13,494 nt of DNA from Victivallis vadensis (GTDB lineage: Bacteria; Verrucomicrobiota; Lentisphaeria; Victivallales; GWF2-50-93), in assembly GCA_020718525.1 (NCBI GenBank), contig DYRX01000083.1, forward strand, positions 1-13,494. The letters are read 5' to 3'. Every line of letters starts with the position of its first letter. Position 1 is the first letter of the stretch. Made by a program: the position numbers and the translations under genes. Positions 1 to 5,743 of the stretch are shown piece by piece. Under the pieces are notes generated by a model, which saw only the letters and a list, made by a program, of their open reading frames with translations, was not told the DNA's origin and ran no database searches.

Positions 1-462
1 GGGAACAATGCCATGGTGCCAGGCGAGCACCGCCGCGTCGAAGGCGGAATTGTGCATCACCGTCAGAACATTATCGAGATTTCTGCCATAGCTCCTTTGG
101 AGTTCGGAAAGGGCTGCGGCGACGTCGGATCTGACCTCGCAGTGGCCGTCCGGATGAAGCACTCCAACGCAATGGGCATGGAAGTTGCCGTCCATTATGT
201 AGCGCTCATAGGACATTCCGCTCGCCCCTAGATTGTAGTCTTTGGACACGTATGTCTCGAAGTCGAGGAGAATTCGCGGCAATCCGAGCCATTTCGAGGT
301 GGGCCGGGTGGGGCTTTCGGGAGTGGTGGTGGGTTTGGAGACGGGTTTTGTGGCGGTGGCCGCCGGATCTACGGACTGCCCGGCAGGTAGCAATCCAGCC
401 TTTTCCAGCAACTGGGCGTACATGGGCGCACTTGCAGCTGACATTTTACTTATAGAACACAT
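1..462 (-). CDS. DNA polymerase family A, N-terminal exonuclease part (truncated by window edge)
   Basis: The frame is open for 154 codons and runs off the left edge. After a Pro/Thr-rich linker (about residues 32-58) it shows the start of a DnaQ-like 3'-5' exonuclease domain as found in phage-type family A (Pol I-like) polymerases. DFET at about 67-70 is Exo I with the metal-binding Asp and Glu, followed by SKDYNLGASGMSYERYI, a stretch usual in phage polymerases. HNSAFD at about 137-142 is Exo II. The polymerase domain would lie outside the window, so a stand-alone exonuclease is not excluded. ATG462 has AAGGAAG 12 nt upstream. An in-frame ATG at 444 is an alternative with no visible Shine-Dalgarno. 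It is the last visible gene of the element's leftward replication operon and probably replicates the element. Confidence 0.75.
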   Translation of the reverse strand, partial: MCSISKMSAASAPMYAQLLEKAGLLPAGQSVDPAATATKPVSKPTTTPESPTRPTSKWLGLPRILLDFETYVSKDYNLGASGMSYERYIMDGNFHAHCVGVLHPDGHCEVRSDVAAALSELQRSYGRNLDNVLTVMHNSAFDAAVLAWHHGIVP

Positions 463-755
463 ATATATTCTCTACTTCCTTGTTATAAATATTTTTCTCG
501 CGCATATATATGTTTGTGGATGTACGCCCAAGTACGCCCACCTGGACTTTCCCTGGCGCTCGGAATGTTTGCAACACGTTGATGGTGAAGTCTTTGCCGC
601 ACGGACATGCGGCGCCAATCCGGCTTCTCCATGTACGCCCATCTCCTCTTCCGTATATCTCCGTGTTATCATGTCATAACTCCTTTGTTATAAGCCACTT
701 GTTTACTTTTGATCTCGCCGCACCTTCGTGTACTGGGCGCTTGCATATACGCCCA
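413..755. repeat. Cluster of TACGCCCA repeats (iteron-like)
   Basis: The 8-mer TACGCCCA occurs at 523-530, 533-540, 634-641 and 748-755, and inverted (TGGGCGTA) at 413-420. Three copies extend to ATGTACGCCCA (520-530, 631-641, inverted 413-423). Two copies are exactly 10 bp apart, one helical turn. Near-copies TGGGCGCA (423-430) and TGGGCGC (734-740) are also present; the latter with 748-755 forms a TGGGCG/CGCCCA inverted pair with a 10-bp gap. I saw no other exact copy in the window. The cluster spans the end of the helicase gene, the 66-aa ORF and the start of the polymerase. Iteron origin or operator array are the likely readings; function is inferred. Confidence 0.55.
472..672 (-). CDS. 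Small 66-aa protein of unknown function
   Basis: This fills the space between the primase-helicase stop (674) and the polymerase start (462). Its ATG at 672 has a good ribosome binding site, AAAGGAG seven bases upstream, which also encodes the last residues of the helicase, so the two may be translationally coupled. The 66-aa product is basic, with a Cys-Cys pair, several His and a C-terminal ICARKIFITRK; I recognise no family. It carries three of the TACGCCCA repeats in its coding sequence (for example in WAYLGV), so part of its sequence may be set by DNA-level constraint. It could be a real small replication accessory protein or only the spacer holding an origin; the ribosome binding site and tight spacing favour a gene. 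Confidence 0.45.
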   Translation of the reverse strand: MITRRYTEEEMGVHGEAGLAPHVRAAKTSPSTCCKHSERQGKSRWAYLGVHPQTYICARKIFITRK

Positions 756-3118
756 CTCCACGCCCGGGTCTTCGCCAGCCTCCGAAGCTGATGCCCCAGT
801 TGCCCAGGGTTCCGCGAGACTTTGTCGAAAGTTCCACTATGCGTCTTCAATTTCCCGTATAGTTCCGCGGCTCCGACGGTCACACTCGACTCGTCTGCAG
901 GCCATTTGGAGATCCAGTCGTTCAGTATCTCCTCGAGATCCCCTTCTGGGTTAAGCGCATCTATGAGCGTGACAATTTCCGGATGGTGGAACTCCTTGAT
1001 GCCGAAACGCCCGCCAGACAGCTCTTGTGGGCAGTCCAGCGAATCTACATAATGGAGGAATGCGGAAGCGGCTCCTGTGAGGCGATCGAAGAAGGCAACC
1101 GCCTTTTCGGGCGTATCGGTTGGAAAGGGTGTTGGAGGCAAATGGCAGTACAAGTATATGATCTTGTCGGCGCTGCTGCTGTCCAGAGGCGGCAGTATGA
1201 AAGCGCTGTCCGGATCATCGTTGGCGCTCAATGTGAGCCGCCAGATCGGTCGTAGCTGAACCGCGTCCTTGTGCTTCCGGTGACAGGGGCAAAGCTGATT
1301 TGCAACAATCTCCTTGACCTTGTCCCGCAGGGCCTTCCGGGATTCTATCTTTTCATCCAGATTTGCATCGCTTAGAAGAAGGTGTTCAGCGGCCCACATG
1401 TCACCGTTGAACGGCGACTTGTTCTGAATCCAGAGAGATGGATCGGCGCTACGCCCGCCCAGAAGGATTGTTATAAGAGTCTGGGCCAGACTTTTCCCGG
1501 TATCTGGCGGTCCTATAAACGATAGCATCTGTCCCGGAAGATGCTGCTCAAAATTTGAGAGAGCGGCCCGCGCCCTCTGCAACCAGAGGCAGAAAACTGT
1601 GTATTGCGTCGCCCAGAGCGGGTCCGAGGCATACCGACCGAACAGACCCGAGAAGAATTCAATGAGCGGCCCGGCGTCGCCACCATCCATCCCCGCGATG
1701 ATCTCGGGTCCCCTTGTCGCCAAAATTCTAGTCGCGTTTTCACAGTGAATACCGACCGGTCGCCCACAGACAGGGCCTGCATAGACGACACGGTTGTTCC
1801 TCTGAATCTGGAGGAGCGCTTCTTCTGCTGGAGAGGTCCCGCCGCTAGACGACGGAGCCCCGCTGATCCCCCCACTCTTGAGTTCGAGTATGGCGTCCTG
1901 GCGGCACATCGAATGGTACTGGCGATCATGTTCAAGGCGCCAATATTTGTCGCCATCGAAATAGATGGGCGGACCGCCATCCTTTGGCGCTTCTACGTCT
2001 CCCCTCCGATCCCTTTCCTGCCGCAGTTCTTCGGCGACGGCGCGTTTGAAGACCGCCTTGCCGATACTGAGAATCTCGCAGGCCACCGCCGATATTTTCT
2101 CGGTCTCGATGGGGTATCGGGATTCAAACGCTGCCGCCATCTGGACAAGGCGCTTCTGGATTTTGTCCTTTGGAAATTCCCCAGTCTTCCCGTCAAGAAT
2201 ACTCCTCTTTTCCCTTTCCAGCAGGAGAAGCGCGATCCTGGCGGGACTGGCACTCCCGACGGGCTCCGCTTGCTCCGTCAATGCCTTAACGTAATCGGCA
2301 AATCCTTCCCGGGTCGCAGCCGCCACATCATCTATTCCTTTCGGCCCATCTAGGGGCAGTCTCGGTAAAAGGACGGGAGTTGGCGTCACCAGGGCGGCGA
2401 GCTTTGCGGCTGCGATCGAAAATCTGTGGTTGAGGCAGGTGTCGCTGTCGCCGAGAAAAAAGATCCTCTTGGGTTTCAGAGCTGCTAGAGCTTCGGGCAG
2501 TTCTGGAAGGAGGTCTTCGTCGTTGTAGGCATAGAAACCCGGGAGCCCAATAGCAGTAAATCCGTGTTCGTTTAGGCAAAGGCTCTTGAACTCCCCTTCC
2601 GTGAAGAACAAGTCTTCGACTTCTTTCTCAGCTTCAAACAGCTGGACTGGAACGTATGCATGGGCGCCGCTACCTGATCGCTGGTGATATTTTCTGCCAC
2701 CGTCAGTGGCATCGCGCCGCAACCGCCCATAGGGAAGGCCTTCGACGAGTAGCGAACTTCCTTCTAACCTGAAATATGGAATCCATAGACCGGGCTCGCT
2801 GATGCCACAAAGCAGATGGGATTCGTTGGCCGAAACATGCCTTATGCCGCAGCGCTGGAGGGTTTTGCTCTCGATTCCGGGTCTGCTGATGGGCTTGTGG
2901 GCGTCCGGCTCACTAGGGGACATCCCCGACACAGGTGAATTTCCTGTAGTGACCAATAGCCCTTCCTCGAGTTCCGGGATCAACCAAGCGTCCGTTTCAG
3001 TCGAATCTGCGCTTGAAAATTGTCCTGAAGATGCTATGATATCTGTGTCGTAGTTCTGGTCAGCCTCCGCCTCTGTGGCAAGCAGAGCGGGGGCGTTTTT
3101 CTTATAGGGTTCGATCAT
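674..3118 (-). CDS. Primase-helicase: Toprim-like (DUF3854 type) plus SF3-like helicase (DUF5906 type)
   Basis: This 814-aa protein likely loads and unwinds DNA at the element's origin and makes primers. Residues about 85-265 resemble the DUF3854/Toprim-like primase domain: TEGEFKSL at 173-180 with the catalytic-type Glu, GDSD at 223-226 with the metal-binding Asp pair, and KGIDD at 260-264. Residues about 485-710 match the viral primase-helicase ATPase type: Walker A GPPDTGKS at 536-543, a Walker B-like stretch HLLLSDAN at 579-586, and a SAND motif at 631-634. The N-terminal 80 residues are acidic, Ser-rich and probably disordered. The ATG overlaps the upstream stop (ATGA) and has GGAGG six bases before it. 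It lies between a primase-like ORF and a DNA polymerase, as expected for an autonomous replication module. The family names are from memory of motif layout; ATPase assignment is the firmest part. Confidence 0.85.
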   Translation of the reverse strand: MIEPYKKNAPALLATEAEADQNYDTDIIASSGQFSSADSTETDAWLIPELEEGLLVTTGNSPVSGMSPSEPDAHKPISRPGIESKTLQRCGIRHVSANESHLLCGISEPGLWIPYFRLEGSSLLVEGLPYGRLRRDATDGGRKYHQRSGSGAHAYVPVQLFEAEKEVEDLFFTEGEFKSLCLNEHGFTAIGLPGFYAYNDEDLLPELPEALAALKPKRIFFLGDSDTCLNHRFSIAAAKLAALVTPTPVLLPRLPLDGPKGIDDVAAATREGFADYVKALTEQAEPVGSASPARIALLLLEREKRSILDGKTGEFPKDKIQKRLVQMAAAFESRYPIETEKISAVACEILSIGKAVFKRAVAEELRQERDRRGDVEAPKDGGPPIYFDGDKYWRLEHDRQYHSMCRQDAILELKSGGISGAPSSSGGTSPAEEALLQIQRNNRVVYAGPVCGRPVGIHCENATRILATRGPEIIAGMDGGDAGPLIEFFSGLFGRYASDPLWATQYTVFCLWLQRARAALSNFEQHLPGQMLSFIGPPDTGKSLAQTLITILLGGRSADPSLWIQNKSPFNGDMWAAEHLLLSDANLDEKIESRKALRDKVKEIVANQLCPCHRKHKDAVQLRPIWRLTLSANDDPDSAFILPPLDSSSADKIIYLYCHLPPTPFPTDTPEKAVAFFDRLTGAASAFLHYVDSLDCPQELSGGRFGIKEFHHPEIVTLIDALNPEGDLEEILNDWISKWPADESSVTVGAAELYGKLKTHSGTFDKVSRNPGQLGHQLRRLAKTRAWSGRICKRPVHEGAARSKVNKWLITKEL

Positions 3119-3462
3119 TTCTTGCCTCCCGCTTTTACCACCATGTGCCTCCTGACGAAAGCATCCAGGTCAGCTTCTCTCGTCTCGAACGGCGAAACTT
3201 TCTTGTGACCAGTCTTCCCGCAGTCGATATCGGCGATAATGCTCCCGGTAGCAGTGCAGTTCCTCTCAAGATGACCGTTTCCGTCCAATGCCGAGCAGCT
3301 GAAGAAGAAGTTGCCGGCCATGAGCGCCGGGTTCTCGAGGAATTCTCGCATTTTGTTGACCGGAACAGCATGGAGATTCCGTGGAGAGCCAACTGCAAAG
3401 CCAGCGTGTTCACCGGCTCCGATTGCGGTGACTTCGTAGATGAACTGATATAAGTCTTTCAT
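3115..3462 (-). CDS. 115-aa primase-like protein, possible AEP fragment
   Basis: This gene overlaps both neighbours by ATGA (HTH gene upstream, primase-helicase downstream) and has GGAGGTG just before its ATG, so it is very likely translated in coupling with them. The 115-aa product begins MKDLYQFIYEVTAIG. At 75-82 it has IIADIDCG, which fits the hydrophobic-DhD metal motif of archaeo-eukaryotic-type primases, followed by GHKKVSPF. The later s-H motif and nucleotide-binding parts of a full AEP domain are not present before the stop at GGKK, and the next protein starts with a different, Toprim-like, primase domain. It may be a minimal or decayed AEP domain or an unrelated accessory protein. 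The DID resemblance is seen; the function is inferred and weak. Confidence 0.6.
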   Translation of the reverse strand: MKDLYQFIYEVTAIGAGEHAGFAVGSPRNLHAVPVNKMREFLENPALMAGNFFFSCSALDGNGHLERNCTATGSIIADIDCGKTGHKKVSPFETREADLDAFVRRHMVVKAGGKK

Positions 3463-3710
3463 CTCTCACCTCCACGCCCGGCGACACGCTTGGGTTCGCG
3501 GCCTTCGGAAAGGGCGATCAGGGTGGACTCGATGTCGGCGGAACAATACAGACGTCGTCCCTGTTGTCTCGAGTCTAGCTTTACCGTGCGGATATAGCCT
3601 TTTGAGACCATCTCCTGGAGATGGCGGTGGCCGATTCTGAAGTTGTTTAAGATTAGGGGTTTGTGGAACCAGCCTGATGTGGCAGATTTCCGGGCAGTAT
3701 AGACACTCAT
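3459..3710 (-). CDS. Small winged helix-turn-helix protein (excisionase/MerR-like)
   Basis: An 83-aa basic protein. Residues about 16-70 look like a MerR/excisionase-type winged helix: a helix-turn-helix (NNFRIGHRHLQEMVSKGYI), a basic wing (VKLDSRQQGRRLY) and the usual following helix (SADIESTLIAL). Such proteins act as recombination directionality factors (Xis, AlpA) or as regulators of element replication genes. It is first in the leftward replication operon, next after the integrase and the control region. Its ribosome binding site GGAGG lies in a short hairpin. Its stop overlaps the next ATG. It is a candidate to bind the palindrome at 3935-3953 or the repeats near the tRNA; no direct evidence for a target is visible. 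Confidence 0.75.
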   Translation of the reverse strand: MSVYTARKSATSGWFHKPLILNNFRIGHRHLQEMVSKGYIRTVKLDSRQQGRRLYCSADIESTLIALSEGREPKRVAGRGGER

Positions 3711-3713
3711 TTT

Positions 3714-3733
3714 GACCTCCGAGGTCCAGACCT
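3714..3733 (-). promoter_or_regulatory. Hairpin over the ribosome binding site of the HTH gene
   Basis: Read on the minus strand there are three alternating 5-mers, AGGTC (3733-3729), GACCT (3726-3722) and AGGTC (3718-3714). The last two form a hairpin with a CGG loop that contains most of the GGAGG ribosome binding site. The first pair has only a 2-nt loop and is less likely. This could limit translation of the 83-aa protein. The pairing is seen; an effect on expression is inferred. Confidence 0.4.
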
Positions 3734-3739
3734 GCCGCG

Positions 3740-3800
3740 AAAAAAAAAGCGGCAGTCAAGACATTCCGGCAAACTAACACCGGAAATTCTCGACTGCCGC
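3740..3800 (-). terminator. Strong intrinsic terminator ahead of the replication operon
   Basis: On the minus strand GCGGCAGTC (3800-3792) pairs with GACTGCCGC (3757-3749). An inner TTCCGG/CCGGAA stem closes a 10-nt loop, and nine T follow directly (3748-3740). This is a textbook rho-independent terminator. A third copy of the arm, GCGGCAG (3738-3732), lies past the T-run and could pair with the 3' arm instead, placing the T-run in a loop. It ends transcripts from the promoter at 3932-3960 and probably also integrase transcripts. Confidence 0.88.
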
Positions 3801-3925
3801 CCTGATGCAAGCAATCTCTATTTTTCAATTTACAGTCGGGGCTGAGCCCAGCACGCCGTCAAACAGAAGAGCGTCTATCTCACCGCAAAATGACCCGTGT
3901 CAAAGTTTGCGGCTCCAGCTGTAAC
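3741..3925 (-). ncRNA. Predicted short leader or small RNA of about 185 nt
   Basis: The segment is bounded by a perfect-consensus promoter (3960-3932) and a strong intrinsic terminator (3800-3740), both on the minus strand, with no convincing ORF between. It includes a GGG/CCC hairpin near 3839-3849. It would give a discrete terminated RNA, or act as an attenuating leader for the replication operon that starts at 3710. I recognise no known RNA family. The boundaries are inferred from promoter and terminator; the start is good to a few bases. Confidence 0.5.
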
Positions 3926-3931
3926 TGTCCC

Positions 3932-3960
3932 ATTATACAACATTATGATGTATTTGTCAA
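3932..3960 (-). promoter_or_regulatory. Perfect-consensus sigma70-type promoter
   Basis: On the minus strand TTGACA (3960-3955) and TATAAT (3937-3932) are separated by exactly 17 bases, so both hexamers match consensus at all six positions. It lies 8 bp beyond the integrase stop and points at the terminator and then the HTH-primase-polymerase genes. Predicted start of transcription is about 3925-3928. An imperfect palindrome occupies the spacer, so the promoter is probably repressible. Confidence 0.85.
3935..3953. promoter_or_regulatory. Palindromic operator candidate inside the promoter spacer
   Basis: ATACAACAT and ATGATGTAT flank a single central base, with 8 of 9 positions complementary. 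The site lies between the -35 and -10 boxes and overlaps the -10. A dimeric repressor bound here would block RNA polymerase. The 83-aa winged-helix protein or a repressor outside the window could be the ligand; neither is shown. Confidence 0.5.
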
Positions 3961-3967
3961 GAGGGGG

Positions 3968-5224
3968 CTAAAAAATTTTATTTATAGCAGAAAGCAGCCT
4001 TTTGACGTCGTCGGAGACATATGCGGCATTGACCCGCTCCGATTTGTGGCCGAGGATGCGCTCGCAGTCAGTTTGGACAGCCCCTCCGTCGAGCATCTCG
4101 GAATTCGCATAGACGCGGAAACAGTGGAAGGAGAAGTCCCCTATTTTCTTGGCTGCGGTATTGAACTTCTTGAGAAAGCCGTGACCATACTTCGTGAACT
4201 CGTCATTGGTGAAATCCTTGCAGTCGAACAATCTGCCAGTTCCCCGGATCTTGAGCAGTTCGTCCAGGAGAGGGGCAAGCTTGGCTGCGATGGGAACGAT
4301 TCTGGCAGATCCCTCGGTCTTGAGCTCTCCCGAGACCTGAATACACCTTATCCCGTGCTTGACAATAAAGCTGGAAGCCGTTAGCTGGGCGATTTCCCCT
4401 ATGCGCATTCCACTGTATCGCGAGAACAGAGGGACAAATCTCCAGGTTATCGGATCTATCGCAGAAGGACATGGCATTGAACACAGCAAATCTACCTCTT
4501 CGTGAGTAGGCTTGAGCTTATGCTTCTGTCTGGTTTCACCGATATAGACGGAAAGGGTCTTTACCGGATTTTTCTGGAGTATCTCATTCTCCACGGCCCA
4601 TGCGAACATGGCCTTGACGACGACCAGGGTGAAATTCAGTCCGGAGATCGAGAGCAACTTCTTCCCCTTGCTTTTTTCAATGAGCTCATATGGGCTGGAA
4701 GCTCCATGATAGTTGAATCCGACAGGCAGCTGCAATGCCAGCGTTACAAAGTTCTGGATGTCCTTGTGCTCCAGAGCGGCCGCGCTGGTGTCTGCGCCGA
4801 TGACAAAGACAAAGCAGTTGAGGGATGACTTGTATCTTGATAAAGTGGAATGCTTGACATTGCTATTAGTCCTAAGATGGGAGAGATACTTCTCTGAGAG
4901 CGCGGAAAGGGAAAGCCCCTGCCTGCTGCTTCCGGTCAGCCCTCTTATCTTCATCCGTGGCACAAGCGTTTTCAGCAGAGCGTCCATTTCCTCATCCGCC
5001 TCGATGATGTGTTTTGCGAGCCGCTCTAGGAATTGGATCTTGTTGTTCGCGGCGATTAGGTTGGCGACATATGCGTCGCGCCAGGCCTTTGCCTGTTTAT
5101 AGTCCGCCGTTTCAAGAGAGATACGGATTTTCCTTCCGGAAAGCTTGTCCACCCTGAATTTTTCAGGGAAGGTGAAATTCAAGTACCAGCGGTTGCCCTT
5201 CTTCAGCAGATGTTTCGTGTCCAT
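3968..5224 (-). CDS. int: Tyrosine recombinase / phage integrase
   Basis: Site-specific recombinase expected to integrate the element at the tRNA-Ser. From ATG5224 it has 418 residues, the usual size. The N-terminus (LLKKGNRWYLNFTFPEKFR) is the arm-binding type seen in many integrases. A SAM-like core-binding domain follows (around SALSEKYLSHLRTNSNVKHSTLSRYK). The catalytic domain shows SGMRIGEIAQL (first Arg), a beta-hairpin LKTEGSARIVPI with the Lys, FHCFRVYA (His-x-x-Arg), ILGHKS (third His) and AAYVS with the nucleophilic Tyr near the C-terminus, so it looks intact. ATG5224 is preferred because GAAGG stands about 8 bases upstream; an in-frame ATG at 5284 would add 20 polar residues. It lies about 180 bp from the tRNA, with two inverted repeats between. 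Confidence 0.93.
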   Translation of the reverse strand: MDTKHLLKKGNRWYLNFTFPEKFRVDKLSGRKIRISLETADYKQAKAWRDAYVANLIAANNKIQFLERLAKHIIEADEEMDALLKTLVPRMKIRGLTGSSRQGLSLSALSEKYLSHLRTNSNVKHSTLSRYKSSLNCFVFVIGADTSAAALEHKDIQNFVTLALQLPVGFNYHGASSPYELIEKSKGKKLLSISGLNFTLVVVKAMFAWAVENEILQKNPVKTLSVYIGETRQKHKLKPTHEEVDLLCSMPCPSAIDPITWRFVPLFSRYSGMRIGEIAQLTASSFIVKHGIRCIQVSGELKTEGSARIVPIAAKLAPLLDELLKIRGTGRLFDCKDFTNDEFTKYGHGFLKKFNTAAKKIGDFSFHCFRVYANSEMLDGGAVQTDCERILGHKSERVNAAYVSDDVKRLLSAINKIF

Positions 5225-5313
5225 GACTTCACCCTTCTTAGGTTTGGGTTTGTCAGGCGAAACTTGGACTTGGCTTCTATTCATATCACCCTTAACAGCG
5301 CCATTCGTCCCAC

Positions 5314-5341
5314 TTCACCTGATTTTTTCGAATAAGGTGAA
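5314..5341. repeat. Inverted repeat between integrase and tRNA
   Basis: TTCACCT (5314-5320) and AGGTGAA (5335-5341) are perfect 7-bp arms around a 14-bp AT-rich centre; with a one-base slip the arms extend to ACTTCACCT/AGGTGAAAGT. No T-run follows on either strand, so it is not a good terminator. Its place beside the integrase suggests an integrase or directionality-factor arm site, or an operator for int. Confidence 0.4.
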
Positions 5342-5370
5342 AGTTTTGGACACTTTGTCTTTTCACAACA

Positions 5371-5401
5371 TCATAACAGGCTGATTTATAAGCTGTTATG
5401 A
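5371..5401. repeat. Inverted repeat next to the tRNA 3' end (att-region candidate)
   Basis: TCATAACAG (5371-5379) and CTGTTATGA (5393-5401) are perfect 9-bp arms with a 13-bp AT-rich spacer, ending 4 bp from the tRNA 3' terminus. This is where the integrase should cut or bind if the element sits in the tRNA end. A hairpin ending tRNA transcription is the other reading, but no T-run follows. Confidence 0.45.
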
Positions 5402-5405
5402 ATAT

Positions 5406-5495
5406 TGGCGGAGAGGACAGGATTCGAACCTGCGGAACAGCAAGCTGTTCAACGGTTTTCGAGACCGCCGCCTTCGACCACTCAGCCACCTCTCC
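5406..5495 (-). tRNA. tRNA-Ser (anticodon CGA)
   Basis: The 90-nt minus-strand sequence folds as a class II tRNA. The acceptor stem is GGAGAGG/CCTCTCC, and the anticodon loop is CTCGAAA with anticodon CGA, reading UCG. The long variable arm is a 6-bp stem GAACAG/CTGTTC, typical of tRNA-Ser. The T-loop is TTCGAAT, the discriminator G and the CCA is encoded. The gene is whole at its 3' end although an integrase lies beside it, as expected when an integrating element restores the tRNA sequence. Confidence 0.95.
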
Positions 5496-5743
5496 TTGAT
5501 TTCAATCCGGCATTTGCAGAAAAATGAAAAACACTCGCAGTGCTAGATGAGGCTTCGGCACATCAATCCGCATGGAGAAAGACTATTCTCCAAAAAAGCC
5601 TTTTTTCACAATCCGCATCTGGGGACTAATAGCTCAACCGTGCTTATTTTCAAGCGTTCTTTTGCATATTGTGAGGGAAAAAGACGCTGAAGCACAATCC
5701 ACTCAAAACAGATCTAATGGGTGCCATCCTGAATTCTTCAAGG
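5496..5743. other. Gene-free gap between sulfite reductase and tRNA-Ser
   Basis: No convincing gene lies in these 248 bases. They hold a GGAGAA/TTCTCC hairpin (5575-5592) and an A6-GCC-T6 stretch just beside it, neither of which makes a clear terminator for the leftward sulfite reductase transcript. A weak tRNA promoter is possible: TTGAAA, 16 bases, TATTAG on the minus strand. Confidence 0.4.

Larger units (their letters stand above)
1..5405 (-). mobile_element. Integrated phage-like element, integrase end (left end outside window)
   Basis: All supported genes here run on the minus strand. In transcription order they are a tyrosine integrase beside a tRNA-Ser, a small winged-helix protein, a primase-like protein, a primase-helicase, a small ORF and a family A DNA polymerase. 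An integrase next to the 3' end of a tRNA gene, followed by a self-contained replication module, is typical of prophages and integrative elements. No capsid, tail, conjugation or cargo genes are visible, so prophage, satellite and integrative plasmid cannot be told apart. I found no second copy of the tRNA 3' end within the window, so the other att site should lie to the left. The right boundary is placed at the tRNA 3' end by inference. Confidence 0.75.

Noticed and set aside
413..755. CRISPR array
   Set aside because: The repeat unit is only 8-11 bp, irregularly spaced and partly inverted, with no cas genes; it is iteron-like, not CRISPR.
1604..2353. A 249-codon rightward reading frame opposite the primase-helicase
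   Set aside because: It is antisense to a well-supported helicase with Walker motifs; its product is Arg/Pro-rich with no recognisable motif and no ribosome binding site.
3466..3828. A 120-codon minus-strand frame starting inside the leader
   Set aside because: It overlaps the winged-helix gene in another frame, runs through the terminator hairpin and T-run, and has no convincing ribosome binding site.
3890..4384. A 164-codon plus-strand frame opposite the integrase
   Set aside because: It is the complement of the conserved catalytic domain of the integrase and shows no family signature of its own.
5292..5489. A 65-codon minus-strand frame over the tRNA
   Set aside because: Most of it is the tRNA-Ser sequence read as codons; the structured tRNA explains the conservation.
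5575..5592. GGAGAA/TTCTCC hairpin as terminator for the sulfite reductase transcript
   Set aside because: No T-run follows on the minus strand; the neighbouring A6/T6 stretch is on the wrong side.
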